Positions 18,466 through 29,385 of a stretch of 64,000 bases of DNA are shown piece by piece (the stretch's first letter is position 1; each line of letters begins with the position of its first letter). The notes under the pieces were generated by a model. That model saw only the letters and a program-made list of their open reading frames with translations, made no database searches and had not been told where the DNA came from. The stretch comes from Citromicrobium sp. JLT1363 (GTDB taxonomy: Bacteria > Pseudomonadota > Alphaproteobacteria > Sphingomonadales > Sphingomonadaceae), in contig NZ_AEUE01000004.1 in assembly GCF_000186705.1 (NCBI RefSeq), forward strand, positions 186,001 to 250,000. Reading direction: 5' to 3'. The translations under genes and the position numbers were made by a program.

Positions 18466-19452
18466 CTAGGCGAAATCCTCGGTATCGATCGTGTTGCGCA
18501 TGATCTCTGGATAGCGGTGGCCGCTGACGCTGTGCTGGTTGATGAGTTCACCGGCCTGCCGCAGCACGTCTGCACCAATATCCTGCGATGGCGCCGCAAA
18601 ATTCTGCTGCATGTGATCCATGCTGGTGGTGCCGGGGATCGCGTGGATATGCTCGCCATGTGACAGGACCCAGGCGAGCGCGAGCTGCGCGGGCGTTACC
18701 CCCGCATCCTTCGCAAGCGCGTCGAACCGGTTCAGCAGTTCCAGATTGTCAGGCCAGTTCTCGGCATCGAAGCGCGGCATGTTGCGGCGCAGGTCCTTTT
18801 CGCCAAGCGTGGCGGTATCCTTCAACTCACCGCCCAGCGCGCCACGCGCGACCGGGGAGAATGCCACGAGGGCAATGCCCAGCTCCTTGGTGGTCTCCAG
18901 CACGCCCAGTTCGACATTGCGCGTCCAGAGCGAAAATTCGGTCTGCACCGCAGCCATGGGATACACGCCATGCGCCTCGCGGATATGGGCAGACGACCAT
19001 TCGGATACGCCATAGGCGCCGATCTTGCCCGCCTCGATCGCACGCTGCAGCGCGCCGACACTGTCTGCGATGGGCACCTTGGGATCGAAGCGGTGCATGT
19101 AGAGCAGGTCGATATGGTCGGTTTGCAACCGGCCGAGGCTGGCGTCGATGGAGGCCGCGATGGCGTCGGGAGAACAGTCGATCCCCCGGCGCTGCCCATC
19201 CACGACGATGCCCGTCTTGCTCGCCAGCAGGAACTCGCTGCGCCGGTGCATCACCGCTTCGCCCAGCAGTTCCTCGTTCCTGCCCGCGCCGTAGATATTG
19301 GCCGTATCGAGATGATCGTAGCCCGCGTCCAGGGCCGCGTTCAGCAGGCGGACCTTGTCCTCGTGCGGGGGCGGGTCGCCATAGGCCCATGAAAGATTCA
19401 TGCAGCCCAGCCCGATGGGGTGCACCTCTCGCCCGTCAAGCTCCCGCCGCAT
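18466..19452 (-). CDS. aldo/keto reductase
   Basis: This 328-residue TIM-barrel oxidoreductase has the AKR catalytic set visible: Asp and Tyr in HLDTANIYGAG, Lys in LLASKTG and His in LLYMHRFDP. The C-terminal NADPH-binding loop is IPGTTSMDHM. The chosen ATG overlaps the ligC stop by one base, and it is the last gene of the ligR-side reverse operon. A detoxifying role on aldehyde intermediates (vanillin-like or semialdehydes) is possible. No step of the protocatechuate 4,5 pathway requires it. Confidence 0.87.
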   Translation of the reverse strand: MRRELDGREVHPIGLGCMNLSWAYGDPPPHEDKVRLLNAALDAGYDHLDTANIYGAGRNEELLGEAVMHRRSEFLLASKTGIVVDGQRRGIDCSPDAIAASIDASLGRLQTDHIDLLYMHRFDPKVPIADSVGALQRAIEAGKIGAYGVSEWSSAHIREAHGVYPMAAVQTEFSLWTRNVELGVLETTKELGIALVAFSPVARGALGGELKDTATLGEKDLRRNMPRFDAENWPDNLELLNRFDALAKDAGVTPAQLALAWVLSHGEHIHAIPGTTSMDHMQQNFAAPSQDIGADVLRQAGELINQHSVSGHRYPEIMRNTIDTEDFA

Positions 19453-20414
19453 CAGGACCATCCATCCTGCGCTTCGAGGCTCTGCGCCAGCTCCCCGATC
19501 ACGCGGTAGCAATCGAGCACGGAAGCGATGGAGGAATTGGGCTCGCGCCCCTCGTGGATCGCGGCAAGGAACTCGCGGTCCTGCAATTCGATACCGTTCA
19601 TGCTGATATCGACCTCGCTGACATCGATCGGTTCTTCCCGCCCGTCTACCAGATCGTCGTAGCGGGCAATATAGGTACCGGTATCGCCGATATAGCGGAA
19701 GAATGTGCCCAGCGGACCGTCATTGTTGAATGACAGCGCGAGCGTGAGGATCTGGCCCTGGTCGGTCTTCATCTGGATCGACTGGTCCATGGCGATCCCC
19801 AGCTTCGGGTGTTTCGGACCCTGCAGGATGTTCGCCTGAACCACCTTCGCCCCGGTCATGTACTGGAAAATGTCGATCGTATGCGCGGAGTGATGCCACA
19901 GCAGGTGGTCCGTCCAGCTGCGCGGTTCGCCCTTCGCATTGGTGTTCTCGCGCCGGAAGAAGAAGGTCTGGACGTCCATTGCCTGAATCGTGAATTCGCC
20001 GGCATCGATGCGGTTTTTTACCCACTGGTGGCTCGGGTTGAAGCGGCGGGTGTGGCCGACCATGCACACGAGGCCGGTTTCCTTCTGCTTCGCCATCACC
20101 GCCTGCGCGTCCGCCCAGCTGTCGGCGACCGGGATTTCCACCTCGACATGCTTGCCCGCGTCCATGCAGGCGATGGCCTGCCGCGCGTGCAGCTGCGTGG
20201 GAGTGCACAGGATGACCGCGTCGACATCGTCCAGCGCCAGCGCGTCCTCCAGTTCGGTGCCGGAATGCCGCGCGCCGTATTTCGCTGCAATCTCCGCCGC
20301 CTTTTCGGCCTCGCGCGAGATGACCGAGACGATCTGAGCGCCATCGATCCGCGTGAGCCCGTCGAGGTGCTTTTCGCCGAACGCGCCGGCGCCGACCAGT
20401 GCAATTCCTGTCAT
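19452..20414 (-). CDS. ligC: 4-carboxy-2-hydroxymuconate-6-semialdehyde dehydrogenase LigC
   Basis: The 320-residue Gfo/Idh/MocA-family dehydrogenase has a Rossmann motif at the N-terminus (VGAGAFGEKHLDGL) and an EIPVADSW region typical of the family. LigC of SYK-6 is about 315 residues. It oxidises the hemiacetal form of the LigAB product to 2-pyrone-4,6-dicarboxylate with NADP+. Its position between ligJ and the aldo/keto reductase, in a cluster holding ligI, ligU and ligK, makes the assignment strong. The gap to ligJ is 20 bases. Confidence 0.92.
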   Translation of the reverse strand: MTGIALVGAGAFGEKHLDGLTRIDGAQIVSVISREAEKAAEIAAKYGARHSGTELEDALALDDVDAVILCTPTQLHARQAIACMDAGKHVEVEIPVADSWADAQAVMAKQKETGLVCMVGHTRRFNPSHQWVKNRIDAGEFTIQAMDVQTFFFRRENTNAKGEPRSWTDHLLWHHSAHTIDIFQYMTGAKVVQANILQGPKHPKLGIAMDQSIQMKTDQGQILTLALSFNNDGPLGTFFRYIGDTGTYIARYDDLVDGREEPIDVSEVDISMNGIELQDREFLAAIHEGREPNSSIASVLDCYRVIGELAQSLEAQDGWS

Positions 20415-20434
20415 CTTCGTCTCCGTAATTCCGA

Positions 20435-21460
20435 TCAGAGCCCGCGTGCCGAAAGCATGGCGTCGAGGCGGGGGAAGACCCGCCGTGCATTGCCTTCGAA
20501 GATCGCGTGGCGTTCATCCTCGTCGATGTCGAGTGCGTCGACATAGCGTTTGGTATCGTCGAAATAGTGCCCGGTCCGCGGGTCGATGCCGCGCACCGCG
20601 CCCACCATCTCGCTGCCGAACAGGATGTTCTTGCTGTCGATCACCTTGGCCAGCAGGTCGATGCCCGGCTGGTGGTAGACGCAGGTGTCGAAGAACACGT
20701 TGTTCATGATGTAATCGTCGAGGCTCGGCTTCTTCAGCATGTCCGCCAGCCCGCGATAGCGCCCCCAGTGGAACGGCACGGCGCCGCCGCCATGCGGGAT
20801 GATGAAGCGCAGCTTGGGGAAGCGCGCAAACAGATCGCCTTCCATCAGCTGCATGAAGGCCACCGTATCGGCCGCAAGGTAGAACCCACCGGTGGCGTGC
20901 ATCGCGGGGTTGCAGCTGCCCGAGACGTGAATCATCGCGGGCACGTCCAGCTCGCTCATCGCTTCGTAGATCGGGAACCAGTATTCGTCCGTCAGTGGCG
21001 GATGCTCGAAATGCCCGCCGCCCGGATCGGGGTTGAGGTTGCAGCCGACCATGCCGAGTTCCTCGATACAGCGCCGCAATTCCCTGACGCTCGCCTCGAG
21101 CCCGCTCCGGGGGCTCTGCGGCAGCATGCACACGCCCGCGAAGGTGCCGGGGAACAGCTGCGTGACGCGGTAGATCAGATCGTTGCATTTCTGGGACCAT
21201 GCTTCCGATACGTCCTGGTCCCCCTGGTGATGCGCCATCCGGCTGGCCCTGGGCGAGAAGATGGTGAGGTCGGCGCCGCGCTCCTCGATCAGTTTGAGCT
21301 GGTTTTCCTCGATCGTCGCGCGGATCTCGTCGTCCGAGATATCGGGGTAGGGTGGGGGCGTCGTGCCCGATTCATAGGCGGCCAGCTGCGCGGTGCGCCA
21401 TTCGTCGTGCTGCGGCGGGGCGGTGGTGTAGTGGCCGTGGCAGTCGATCACCATCGTCAT
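20435..21460 (-). CDS. ligJ: 4-oxalomesaconate hydratase LigJ
   Basis: The 341-residue protein matches the SYK-6 LigJ length. This amidohydrolase-superfamily zinc enzyme has the HxH motif at residues 8-10 (DCHGHYTT), a mid-chain His in AMIHVSGSCNP and His in IIPHGGGAVP. It hydrates the (enol/keto) 4-oxalomesaconate to 4-carboxy-4-hydroxy-2-oxoadipate. It is an unusual hydratase built on a hydrolase fold. The ATG overlaps the upstream oxidoreductase stop by four bases. Confidence 0.94.
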   Translation of the reverse strand: MTMVIDCHGHYTTAPPQHDEWRTAQLAAYESGTTPPPYPDISDDEIRATIEENQLKLIEERGADLTIFSPRASRMAHHQGDQDVSEAWSQKCNDLIYRVTQLFPGTFAGVCMLPQSPRSGLEASVRELRRCIEELGMVGCNLNPDPGGGHFEHPPLTDEYWFPIYEAMSELDVPAMIHVSGSCNPAMHATGGFYLAADTVAFMQLMEGDLFARFPKLRFIIPHGGGAVPFHWGRYRGLADMLKKPSLDDYIMNNVFFDTCVYHQPGIDLLAKVIDSKNILFGSEMVGAVRGIDPRTGHYFDDTKRYVDALDIDEDERHAIFEGNARRVFPRLDAMLSARGL

Positions 21461-22266
21461 CGGGCGTTTCCTTCTTCATCGCTCCTGTGGGCGGCCGCGC
21501 GCTGACGAACGATCGTGGCCTGCGTCATCAGCGGATAGACCCCCAGATCGCGCAGGGTCAGCACCGCTTGCTCCATCTCTTCTGCGCGGCGGATGCCGTG
21601 CGTTTCCATCCGTTCCAGATTGTAGGCGACCCGATCGCGCCAGCTCTCCTCGCGCCAGCTAGCGTCGAGCGAGGCGAGCACCTCTTCCGCGACGCCCGCT
21701 GCCTGCGCAGCAGCGATCATCTCATCCGACAACGCTTCCAGACCCTTCACCATGACCGAACGGATCATCTTGATGGCGGAGGCTTGTCCGATCCGGTCTC
21801 CCACGACGCGGATATTGGTGAAGCCAATCCGTGCGAGCCGGTCCGAGGCCTGCGCGCCATCCTCCCCCGAAAGGAGCAGCGGCACGTTCAAGCCCGCGGG
21901 ATCGACGGGGGCCAGAACCGCCACATCGACATATCGCCCGCCCGCCTGCTGAATTGCCTTTCCTGCCTCGCGCTTGGTCTGCGGTGCCACCGAGTTCATG
22001 TCGCAGAAGATGGCGTCGGTTTCGATCGAAGCGCACGCCTCCTTCGCTGCCGCCAGCGCCTGGCCTGCAGTGACGAGGGAAAGCACGAGGTCGCTTCCGG
22101 CAAGTGCGTCTTGCGGTTCGCGGCAGGGCGTCACCCCGCTCTGCTCCATGGCGGGCATCCGGTGCGGATCGACATCGTGGGCGCGGGCGTCGCCGCCCCA
22201 CGCCCCCGCGCGAGCGAAGGTGGAGCCAGCTTCCCCGAAACCGATAAGGGTGAATTGCGTGGGCAT
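21457..22266 (-). CDS. 6-phosphogluconate dehydrogenase-like NAD(P) oxidoreductase with DUF1932
   Basis: The 269-residue protein has an N-terminal NAD(P)-binding domain (IGFGEAGSTFA) and a C-terminal DUF1932 helical domain (SAIKMIRSVMVKGLEAL, with the Lys typical of beta-hydroxyacid dehydrogenases). The ATG giving MPTQFTLIGFGEAG is chosen; the longer frame adds 20 residues of no family match. It is translationally coupled to ligJ, so it probably works in the lower lig route, for example as a dehydrogenase on a hydroxy-acid side product. No canonical lig step is assigned to it. Confidence 0.85.
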   Translation of the reverse strand: MPTQFTLIGFGEAGSTFARAGAWGGDARAHDVDPHRMPAMEQSGVTPCREPQDALAGSDLVLSLVTAGQALAAAKEACASIETDAIFCDMNSVAPQTKREAGKAIQQAGGRYVDVAVLAPVDPAGLNVPLLLSGEDGAQASDRLARIGFTNIRVVGDRIGQASAIKMIRSVMVKGLEALSDEMIAAAQAAGVAEEVLASLDASWREESWRDRVAYNLERMETHGIRRAEEMEQAVLTLRDLGVYPLMTQATIVRQRAAAHRSDEEGNAR

Positions 22267-22332
22267 GACCGGACCCGCCTGCGGCGCGATCGAACCTGCG
22301 GCAAATGGATAGGGCGGGCAGCCCATAAACTT

Positions 22333-23481
22333 CTACGAATTGTGCGGATCGAATCCCTGAAGAATCTCGACCATGTCGCGCTGGGCCGGTGTGGGGTGCC
22401 AGCCCTTGCGCGTCGTTATCCCGATACTGCGCGCAATCGGCTGGGGCGGCGGCTTGCAGGCGAGCGCGCCACTGCGCAGCTCGATCCGGATCTGTGCGGG
22501 AGACAGGATCGACAACATGTCCGTGTCGAGCAGCAATTCGCGCGCCGCCAATACCGATCCGCACTCGATGGCTACCGACGGTGGCGATTGTCTGGTGCTG
22601 CCCAGCATGTCCTCCCAGTGGGCGCGCAGCGGTGTGCCCTTCGCCGGAAGGACCCAGCCGTACTGGCGCAGGGTGTCGGGCCGCAGCACCTTCTCCCCGG
22701 CCAGCGGATGCCCGCTTCGCATCGCGATCATGGGGCGATCGACGAAGACACTATGCTGATCCAGATCGTCCGCCGGCGGGTCGCGCATCGCGCCGAGCAG
22801 AAGGTCGATATCGCCATCGCGCAGGCGCCCCGAAAGCTCGGCGAAACTGCCTTCGATCACCGCAATCTGCGTGCCGGGACGCTGGCGTGCGAACGCGACG
22901 ATCGCCCAGGGGAGCCACTGTGCGCGGGACAGCGGCATGGCGCCGACCACGATGCGGCTGCCCGATCGCCCGAGCCAGTCCGCGACTTCTTCGAAGCCGT
23001 TGCGCAGTTCCGCCATGGCCAGCCCGAAATTGCGGGCGCGCCGCCTGCCTTTGCGGGTGAGCGAGAGGTGTCGGCCCCTGCGCTCCACCAGGGTCTCGCC
23101 AAGCGCTATCGACAGGTCTCTCGCAGCGCGGTGGAGCGAGGCAGGCGACAGGCCCGAGACCTCTGCAGCCCCTGCGTAGCTGCCTGTGCGGGCGAGGGCG
23201 AGGAAGGCATTGATCTGCGTTGCGGTGACACGCGGCGATCCGATCAGATCCAGCGCGCGCTCGGCCCGCTCAGCGAGCAGCAGCGCCGGCTGCGTGGGCC
23301 GCATCCCGGCAGGTTCTCGCTCGAAAAGCTTGCATCCGACCTGTTCTTCCAGCCGGGCGATGGCCTGCGTCAGGGCTGGCTGGGTCAGCGCGATGGCATT
23401 CGCGGCCGCAGTCACGCTCCCGCAGCGCACGGTTGCCGCGAATGCAGCGAGGCGCCGGATGTTGGGGGCATGCTTCTCCAT
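22333..23481 (-). CDS. ligR: LysR-family regulator with duplicated HTH (LigR-like)
   Basis: At 382 residues it is about 80 longer than a usual LysR protein, because two winged-HTH segments are seen. The first spans residues about 5-55 ([20 protein letters not shown]) and the second about 88-140 ([20 protein letters not shown]). The C-terminal effector-binding domain follows. It lies between the ligK-ligU-ligI operon (divergent) and the oxidoreductase-ligJ-ligC operon (same strand), the place of LigR in other sphingomonads. It probably activates the lower pathway in response to protocatechuate or a pathway intermediate. The gene symbol is by context only. Confidence 0.82.
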   Translation of the reverse strand: MEKHAPNIRRLAAFAATVRCGSVTAAANAIALTQPALTQAIARLEEQVGCKLFEREPAGMRPTQPALLLAERAERALDLIGSPRVTATQINAFLALARTGSYAGAAEVSGLSPASLHRAARDLSIALGETLVERRGRHLSLTRKGRRRARNFGLAMAELRNGFEEVADWLGRSGSRIVVGAMPLSRAQWLPWAIVAFARQRPGTQIAVIEGSFAELSGRLRDGDIDLLLGAMRDPPADDLDQHSVFVDRPMIAMRSGHPLAGEKVLRPDTLRQYGWVLPAKGTPLRAHWEDMLGSTRQSPPSVAIECGSVLAARELLLDTDMLSILSPAQIRIELRSGALACKPPPQPIARSIGITTRKGWHPTPAQRDMVEILQGFDPHNS

Positions 23482-23505
23482 CCCGTTCCTGCTATCAAAA
23501 ACTTA

Positions 23506-23527
23506 TGCAACAGCAAACGCCGTTGCA
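23506..23527. promoter_or_regulatory. Inverted repeat in the ligR-ligK divergent promoter
   Basis: TGCAAC and GTTGCA arms are separated by 10 bases, 24 bases from the ligR start and 121 bases upstream of ligK. The 167-base divergent region is the natural target for the LysR protein. The dyad is wider than a standard T-N11-A site, in keeping with a regulator that has two HTH units. Binding is inferred. Confidence 0.45.
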
Positions 23528-23648
23528 GGGTGGAGAGACGCCGAAGGTCGAAGAGCGTGGTTTGCATTTTCTTATGGCCGGCCAAGCGTTCGCATTGGCG
23601 CACCGGACGGATTCTTCCCAGGTCCTGCTGGCGAAGGAGAAGTTGCAA

Positions 23649-24312
23649 ATGCCCATCGTCGTCCAGAATATCGAGCGTGCCGGTGCAGACGTGATTGACG
23701 GGCTTGCCGAGTGCGGCGTTGCCACGGTGCACGAGGCGCAGGGCCGCAAGGGGCTGCTCGCCCACGATATCCGCCCGATCTATGCGGGCGCGCGCATTGC
23801 CGGCAGCGCGGTCACGATCAGCGCGCCGCCGGGCGACAACTGGATGGTCCATGTCGCCATCGAGCAGTTGCAGGCGGGCGACATCCTGGTGCTCGCGCCC
23901 ACGAGCCCGTGCATCGACGGCTATTTCGGCGATCTTCTGGCCACCAGCGCGCAGGCGAGGGGATGCCGTGGCCTCGTCATCGACGCGGGCGTGCGCGACG
24001 TGCGCGACCTCAAGGAGATGAAATTTCCGGTCTGGTCCAAGGCGGTCTTCGCGCAAGGGACGGTCAAGAACACGCTGGGTGATGTGAACGTGCCGGTCGT
24101 GTGCGGGGCCGCGCATATCGAGGCGGGCGATATCATCGTGGCCGATGATGACGGAGTGTGCGTCGTGAAACGGGGCGAGGCGGAAGAGGTGCTGCAAAAG
24201 GCGCGCGCTCGCGAAGCCAACGAGGAAGAGAAGCGGCAACGGCTGGCGGGAGGCGAGCTCGGGCTCGACATGTACGAGATGCGCGAGCGGCTGGAGCAGC
24301 AGGGCCTGCGCT

Positions 24313-24320
<8 letters not shown>
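23649..24320 (+). CDS. ligK: 4-carboxy-4-hydroxy-2-oxoadipate aldolase LigK
   Basis: This 223-residue class II aldolase of the RraA fold (SYK-6 LigK is about 228) splits 4-carboxy-4-hydroxy-2-oxoadipate to pyruvate and oxaloacetate and also decarboxylates oxaloacetate. The Arg-Asp metal/catalytic motif is [10 protein letters not shown] near residue 120, preceded by the substrate loop around GYFGDLLAT. The ATG follows AAGGAGA at a good distance; the open frame upstream lies in the divergent promoter. The last codons overlap ligU by eight bases. Confidence 0.94.
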
Positions 24321-26257
<1,937 letters not shown>

Positions 26258-26327
26258 GGGGACCGCTCGGCGACGCACGATTACCGCGCCCATGGAGCGG
26301 GACGCGAAGCCAGTCCGCAGGCGCGCG

Positions 26328-28202
26328 CTAACCCTGTTCGATCTCTTCGAGGGCTGCGCCGGCGGCGAGCCATGCCTCTTCGGCTTCGGCCAGGCTGTCG
26401 GCGGCATCGGCACGTTTCCTGAGCAGGTCCTGCATGGCCGATGCGCTGTCCTGCCCTGTCTGCTGCCCGCTGCGCTCGACGATCAATCCGTCGAGCCTGG
26501 CCACATCGGCTGTCAGTCGCTCGACCGCCTTTTCCGCCTTGCTCAGTTCCGACTTTGCGAAACGCGCCTTACCCTCGCTGTTCGCTGCACGTGATCCGCG
26601 AACCTTCGGGGCGCTGTCGCCACGCTCCTTCCTGGGCTGATTGCGGCCGAGAACCAGGTCGATGTAATCCTGCATGCTCCCGGCATATTCGCGCGCGGTC
26701 CCGCCATCGACCAGGATCAGCCGGTCTGCCGTCAGTTCGACCATGTGTCGGTCGTGGCTGATGAGAATGACCGCGCCCGAATAGTCGTTGATCGCCTGGA
26801 TCAGCGCCTCACGCGCATCGACGTCGAGATGGTTGGTGGGTTCGTCGAGGATCAGCAGATGCGGCGCGTCGCGCGTGATCAGCGCCAGCGCCAGCCGCGC
26901 GCGTTCCCCGCCGGAAAGCTTGTCCACCCGCTGCTGCGCGCGCGGGCCGGAGAACCCGAACCGCCCCAGCTGGGCGCGCACCGCGCTCTGCGCCGCGCCT
27001 TCCATCGCGCGGTTCATCAGGTCCAGCGGCGTATCCTCGCCCGCCAGTTCTTCCACCTGGTACTGCGTGAAATAGCCCACTTTCAGCCGTCCCGGCGCGT
27101 TCACATCGCCTTCGGCGGCGTCGAGCTGCGATGCCAGCAGCCGCGCCAGCGTGGTCTTGCCGTTCCCGTTGCGGCCCAGCAGCGCGATGCGATCGTCGGC
27201 TTCGATACGGAAGTTCAGCCGCTTGAGGATCGGCGGCGCTTCGCCATAGCCGACCGCCGCCTGTTCGAGCGTGATCATCGGCGACTTCATTTCCTCCGGG
27301 TCGGGGAAATCGAAGCTGAGGCTGGGGTCCTCCATCAGCGCCGCGATGGGCTGCATCTTGGCGAGCATCTTGGCGCGCGATTGCGCCTGCTTGGCGGTCG
27401 ACGCACGGGCGCTGTTGCGTGCGACGTAGTCCTGCAAGCGCGCCCGCTGCGCATCCTGCGAAGCCTTTGCCGCTGCCAGCTGCGCCGCGCGTTCGGCGCG
27501 CTGCTTCTCGAACGCGTCGTACCCGCCGGGGTAGAGGGTCAGCTGGCCGCCCTGCAGGTGCAGGATGTGATCGACCACCTTGTTCAGCAGGTCGCGTTCG
27601 TGGCTGATCACGACCAGCGTGGCGGGATAGGATTTGAGGAAGTTCTCGAGCCACAGGGTGGCTTCCAGATCGAGGTGGTTGGACGGCTCGTCCAGCAGCA
27701 GGATGTCGGGTTCAGAGAACAGCAGCGCGCCAAGCGCGATCCGCATCTTCCACCCGCCGGAGAAGCTGTCCACTGGGCGCTGCTGCATCTCCTCGTCGAA
27801 ACCCAGCCCGTTCAGGATTTTCGCCGCGCGGGCCGGGGCACTGTAGGCATCGATGGCCAGCAGGCGATCGTGCACGTCGCCCATCCGGTCCATGTCGGTG
27901 CAGGTCTCCAGTTCCTCGAGCAGCGCCGCGCGCTCGGTCGCGGAGGCCAGCACGACCTCTTCGGGCGTCAGATCGCCGCTGGGCGCTTCCTGTGCGATGT
28001 ATCCGATGCGCGAGCGCGAGGGTTTTGTCACTTCGCCGTCGTCGGGCTCGATTTCCCCGATCAGCGCCTTCATCAGCGTGGACTTGCCTGCGCCATTGCG
28101 CCCGATCAGGCCGACGCGCGCGCCCACCGGCACGGTCGCGCTCGCGCGTTCGAGAATGGGCCGCCCGCCCAGCCGCACTGTGACACCGTCGATGGTAAGC
28201 AT
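26328..28202 (-). CDS. ABC-F family ATPase (ribosome-associated, YheS-like)
   Basis: The 624-residue protein has two ABC ATPase domains and no membrane segment. Walker A motifs are GLIGRNGAGKST and LLGRNGNGKTT, signatures FSGGWKMR and LSGGERAR, with DEPSNHLDL and DEPTNHLDV Walker B ends. A charged linker lies between, and a C-terminal coiled coil (about residues 545-620) follows. ABC-F proteins bind the ribosomal E site and relieve stalled or rigid translation. The gene stands alone on the reverse strand and is a housekeeping flank of the catabolic island. Confidence 0.9.
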   Translation of the reverse strand: MLTIDGVTVRLGGRPILERASATVPVGARVGLIGRNGAGKSTLMKALIGEIEPDDGEVTKPSRSRIGYIAQEAPSGDLTPEEVVLASATERAALLEELETCTDMDRMGDVHDRLLAIDAYSAPARAAKILNGLGFDEEMQQRPVDSFSGGWKMRIALGALLFSEPDILLLDEPSNHLDLEATLWLENFLKSYPATLVVISHERDLLNKVVDHILHLQGGQLTLYPGGYDAFEKQRAERAAQLAAAKASQDAQRARLQDYVARNSARASTAKQAQSRAKMLAKMQPIAALMEDPSLSFDFPDPEEMKSPMITLEQAAVGYGEAPPILKRLNFRIEADDRIALLGRNGNGKTTLARLLASQLDAAEGDVNAPGRLKVGYFTQYQVEELAGEDTPLDLMNRAMEGAAQSAVRAQLGRFGFSGPRAQQRVDKLSGGERARLALALITRDAPHLLILDEPTNHLDVDAREALIQAINDYSGAVILISHDRHMVELTADRLILVDGGTAREYAGSMQDYIDLVLGRNQPRKERGDSAPKVRGSRAANSEGKARFAKSELSKAEKAVERLTADVARLDGLIVERSGQQTGQDSASAMQDLLRKRADAADSLAEAEEAWLAAGAALEEIEQG

Positions 28203-28300
28203 GCGCGCGCTCCTAGCAGCACTTTCTCACGGTCCCAAAGACCTGAATCGAAGGGATCGGGAATTGCGCCGAAATTGCGCGAAAGGAGAGGGCCGCGACC

Positions 28301-29383
28301 CTAGTGGCGGCGGAGCGTGGCCTGTCCGAGCCGCTGGAGCAGTGTCGACAGGGAACCGTAGTTCGCCTGCGGATAGGCCGAAGGCTCCGGCAGAGCGGCG
28401 CTCAGCCGGCGGTGCGCCTCGGCCAGTGAGTGGTAGGGCAGGCGGGGCAGCAGGTGGTGCAGCGCGTGGAAACGCAGACCCACCGGGGCCCACAATACGC
28501 CAGGGAAGGCGGCGGGCACGTTGGTGCTGTCACGATACTGGTCGGTCAGCGACAATTGCCCGCCATCATTCTCCCACAGGTGGGCGACCAGCGTGCGCGT
28601 CTGGTTGAGCAGCGCAACACCGGCGACAACCGCGCAATACAGCGCAAAGGCGCGCAGTGGCAGAATGCCCAGTGCGGTGGTCGCCAGGATAGTGACGGCG
28701 ACCACGCTGGCCGCGGCCTCCTGCACCTTCCAGCGGCGCGCGAAGTCGCCCTCTGGCGCGGGGCGGTGATAGGCGGGGTTCACCTCGAGCGCGGAGAACC
28801 GCTCCACGAGCACGCGCCGCAGCGGCGGGATCACCCAAGAAAGCGGCCCGAGAATTCCGAAGCGCAGGAACATCAGCGCGGGCATCGCCACCGCGGCGAT
28901 CGTGAACAGCGGCAGCGTCCACGGGCGCATGTGCGCGAGCGGCAGATATTCGGGATCGCGCTCCGTACCGTAATGCGCGCGTGAGTGGTGAACCGCGTGA
29001 ATGCCCTCGTAGAGGAACGAGGGCAGCATCAGCGGCGCGCCCACCCCGATGTTCCACGCCAGGCGGAAGCCGGGCAGCCTGCGGTGGTCAAGATGGGTGA
29101 TCTCGTGGATGAACAGCGCTGCGCGATAGAGCGTCAGGATCGAGACCAGCACGAGCGCGGCGGTGAGCCATGCATTGCCGCTCGCAATCGCGCCGAGCAG
29201 CGCGGCATAGCCGATCGCCGCCGAACCGAAGCAATCGCCCCAGTACATCGCCGGGTTGGGCGTATGCAGGTCGCGCGTCAGCATGGCAGCCTGACGCAGC
29301 ATCTCCTTGTCCTCTTGTCCGGGGGCGGGCGCTAGCAGCATTGTGTCTTCGCTCTTTTGCGTGGTGAGGTGGATACTTGCCAT
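28301..29383 (-). CDS. membrane fatty acid desaturase
   Basis: This 360-residue integral-membrane di-iron enzyme shows the three histidine boxes of desaturases: HEITHLDHR, HAVHHSRAHYG and HALHHLLPRLPYHS. Hydrophobic pairs of helices lie around residues 55-90 and 215-245. It would insert a double bond in an acyl chain of membrane lipid, or hydroxylate a related lipid. It begins two bases after the UbiH-like hydroxylase stop, so the two are one operon. Two possible ATG starts lie 14 codons apart; the first is given. Confidence 0.87.
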   Translation of the reverse strand: MASIHLTTQKSEDTMLLAPAPGQEDKEMLRQAAMLTRDLHTPNPAMYWGDCFGSAAIGYAALLGAIASGNAWLTAALVLVSILTLYRAALFIHEITHLDHRRLPGFRLAWNIGVGAPLMLPSFLYEGIHAVHHSRAHYGTERDPEYLPLAHMRPWTLPLFTIAAVAMPALMFLRFGILGPLSWVIPPLRRVLVERFSALEVNPAYHRPAPEGDFARRWKVQEAAASVVAVTILATTALGILPLRAFALYCAVVAGVALLNQTRTLVAHLWENDGGQLSLTDQYRDSTNVPAAFPGVLWAPVGLRFHALHHLLPRLPYHSLAEAHRRLSAALPEPSAYPQANYGSLSTLLQRLGQATLRRH

Positions 29384-29385
29384 GA

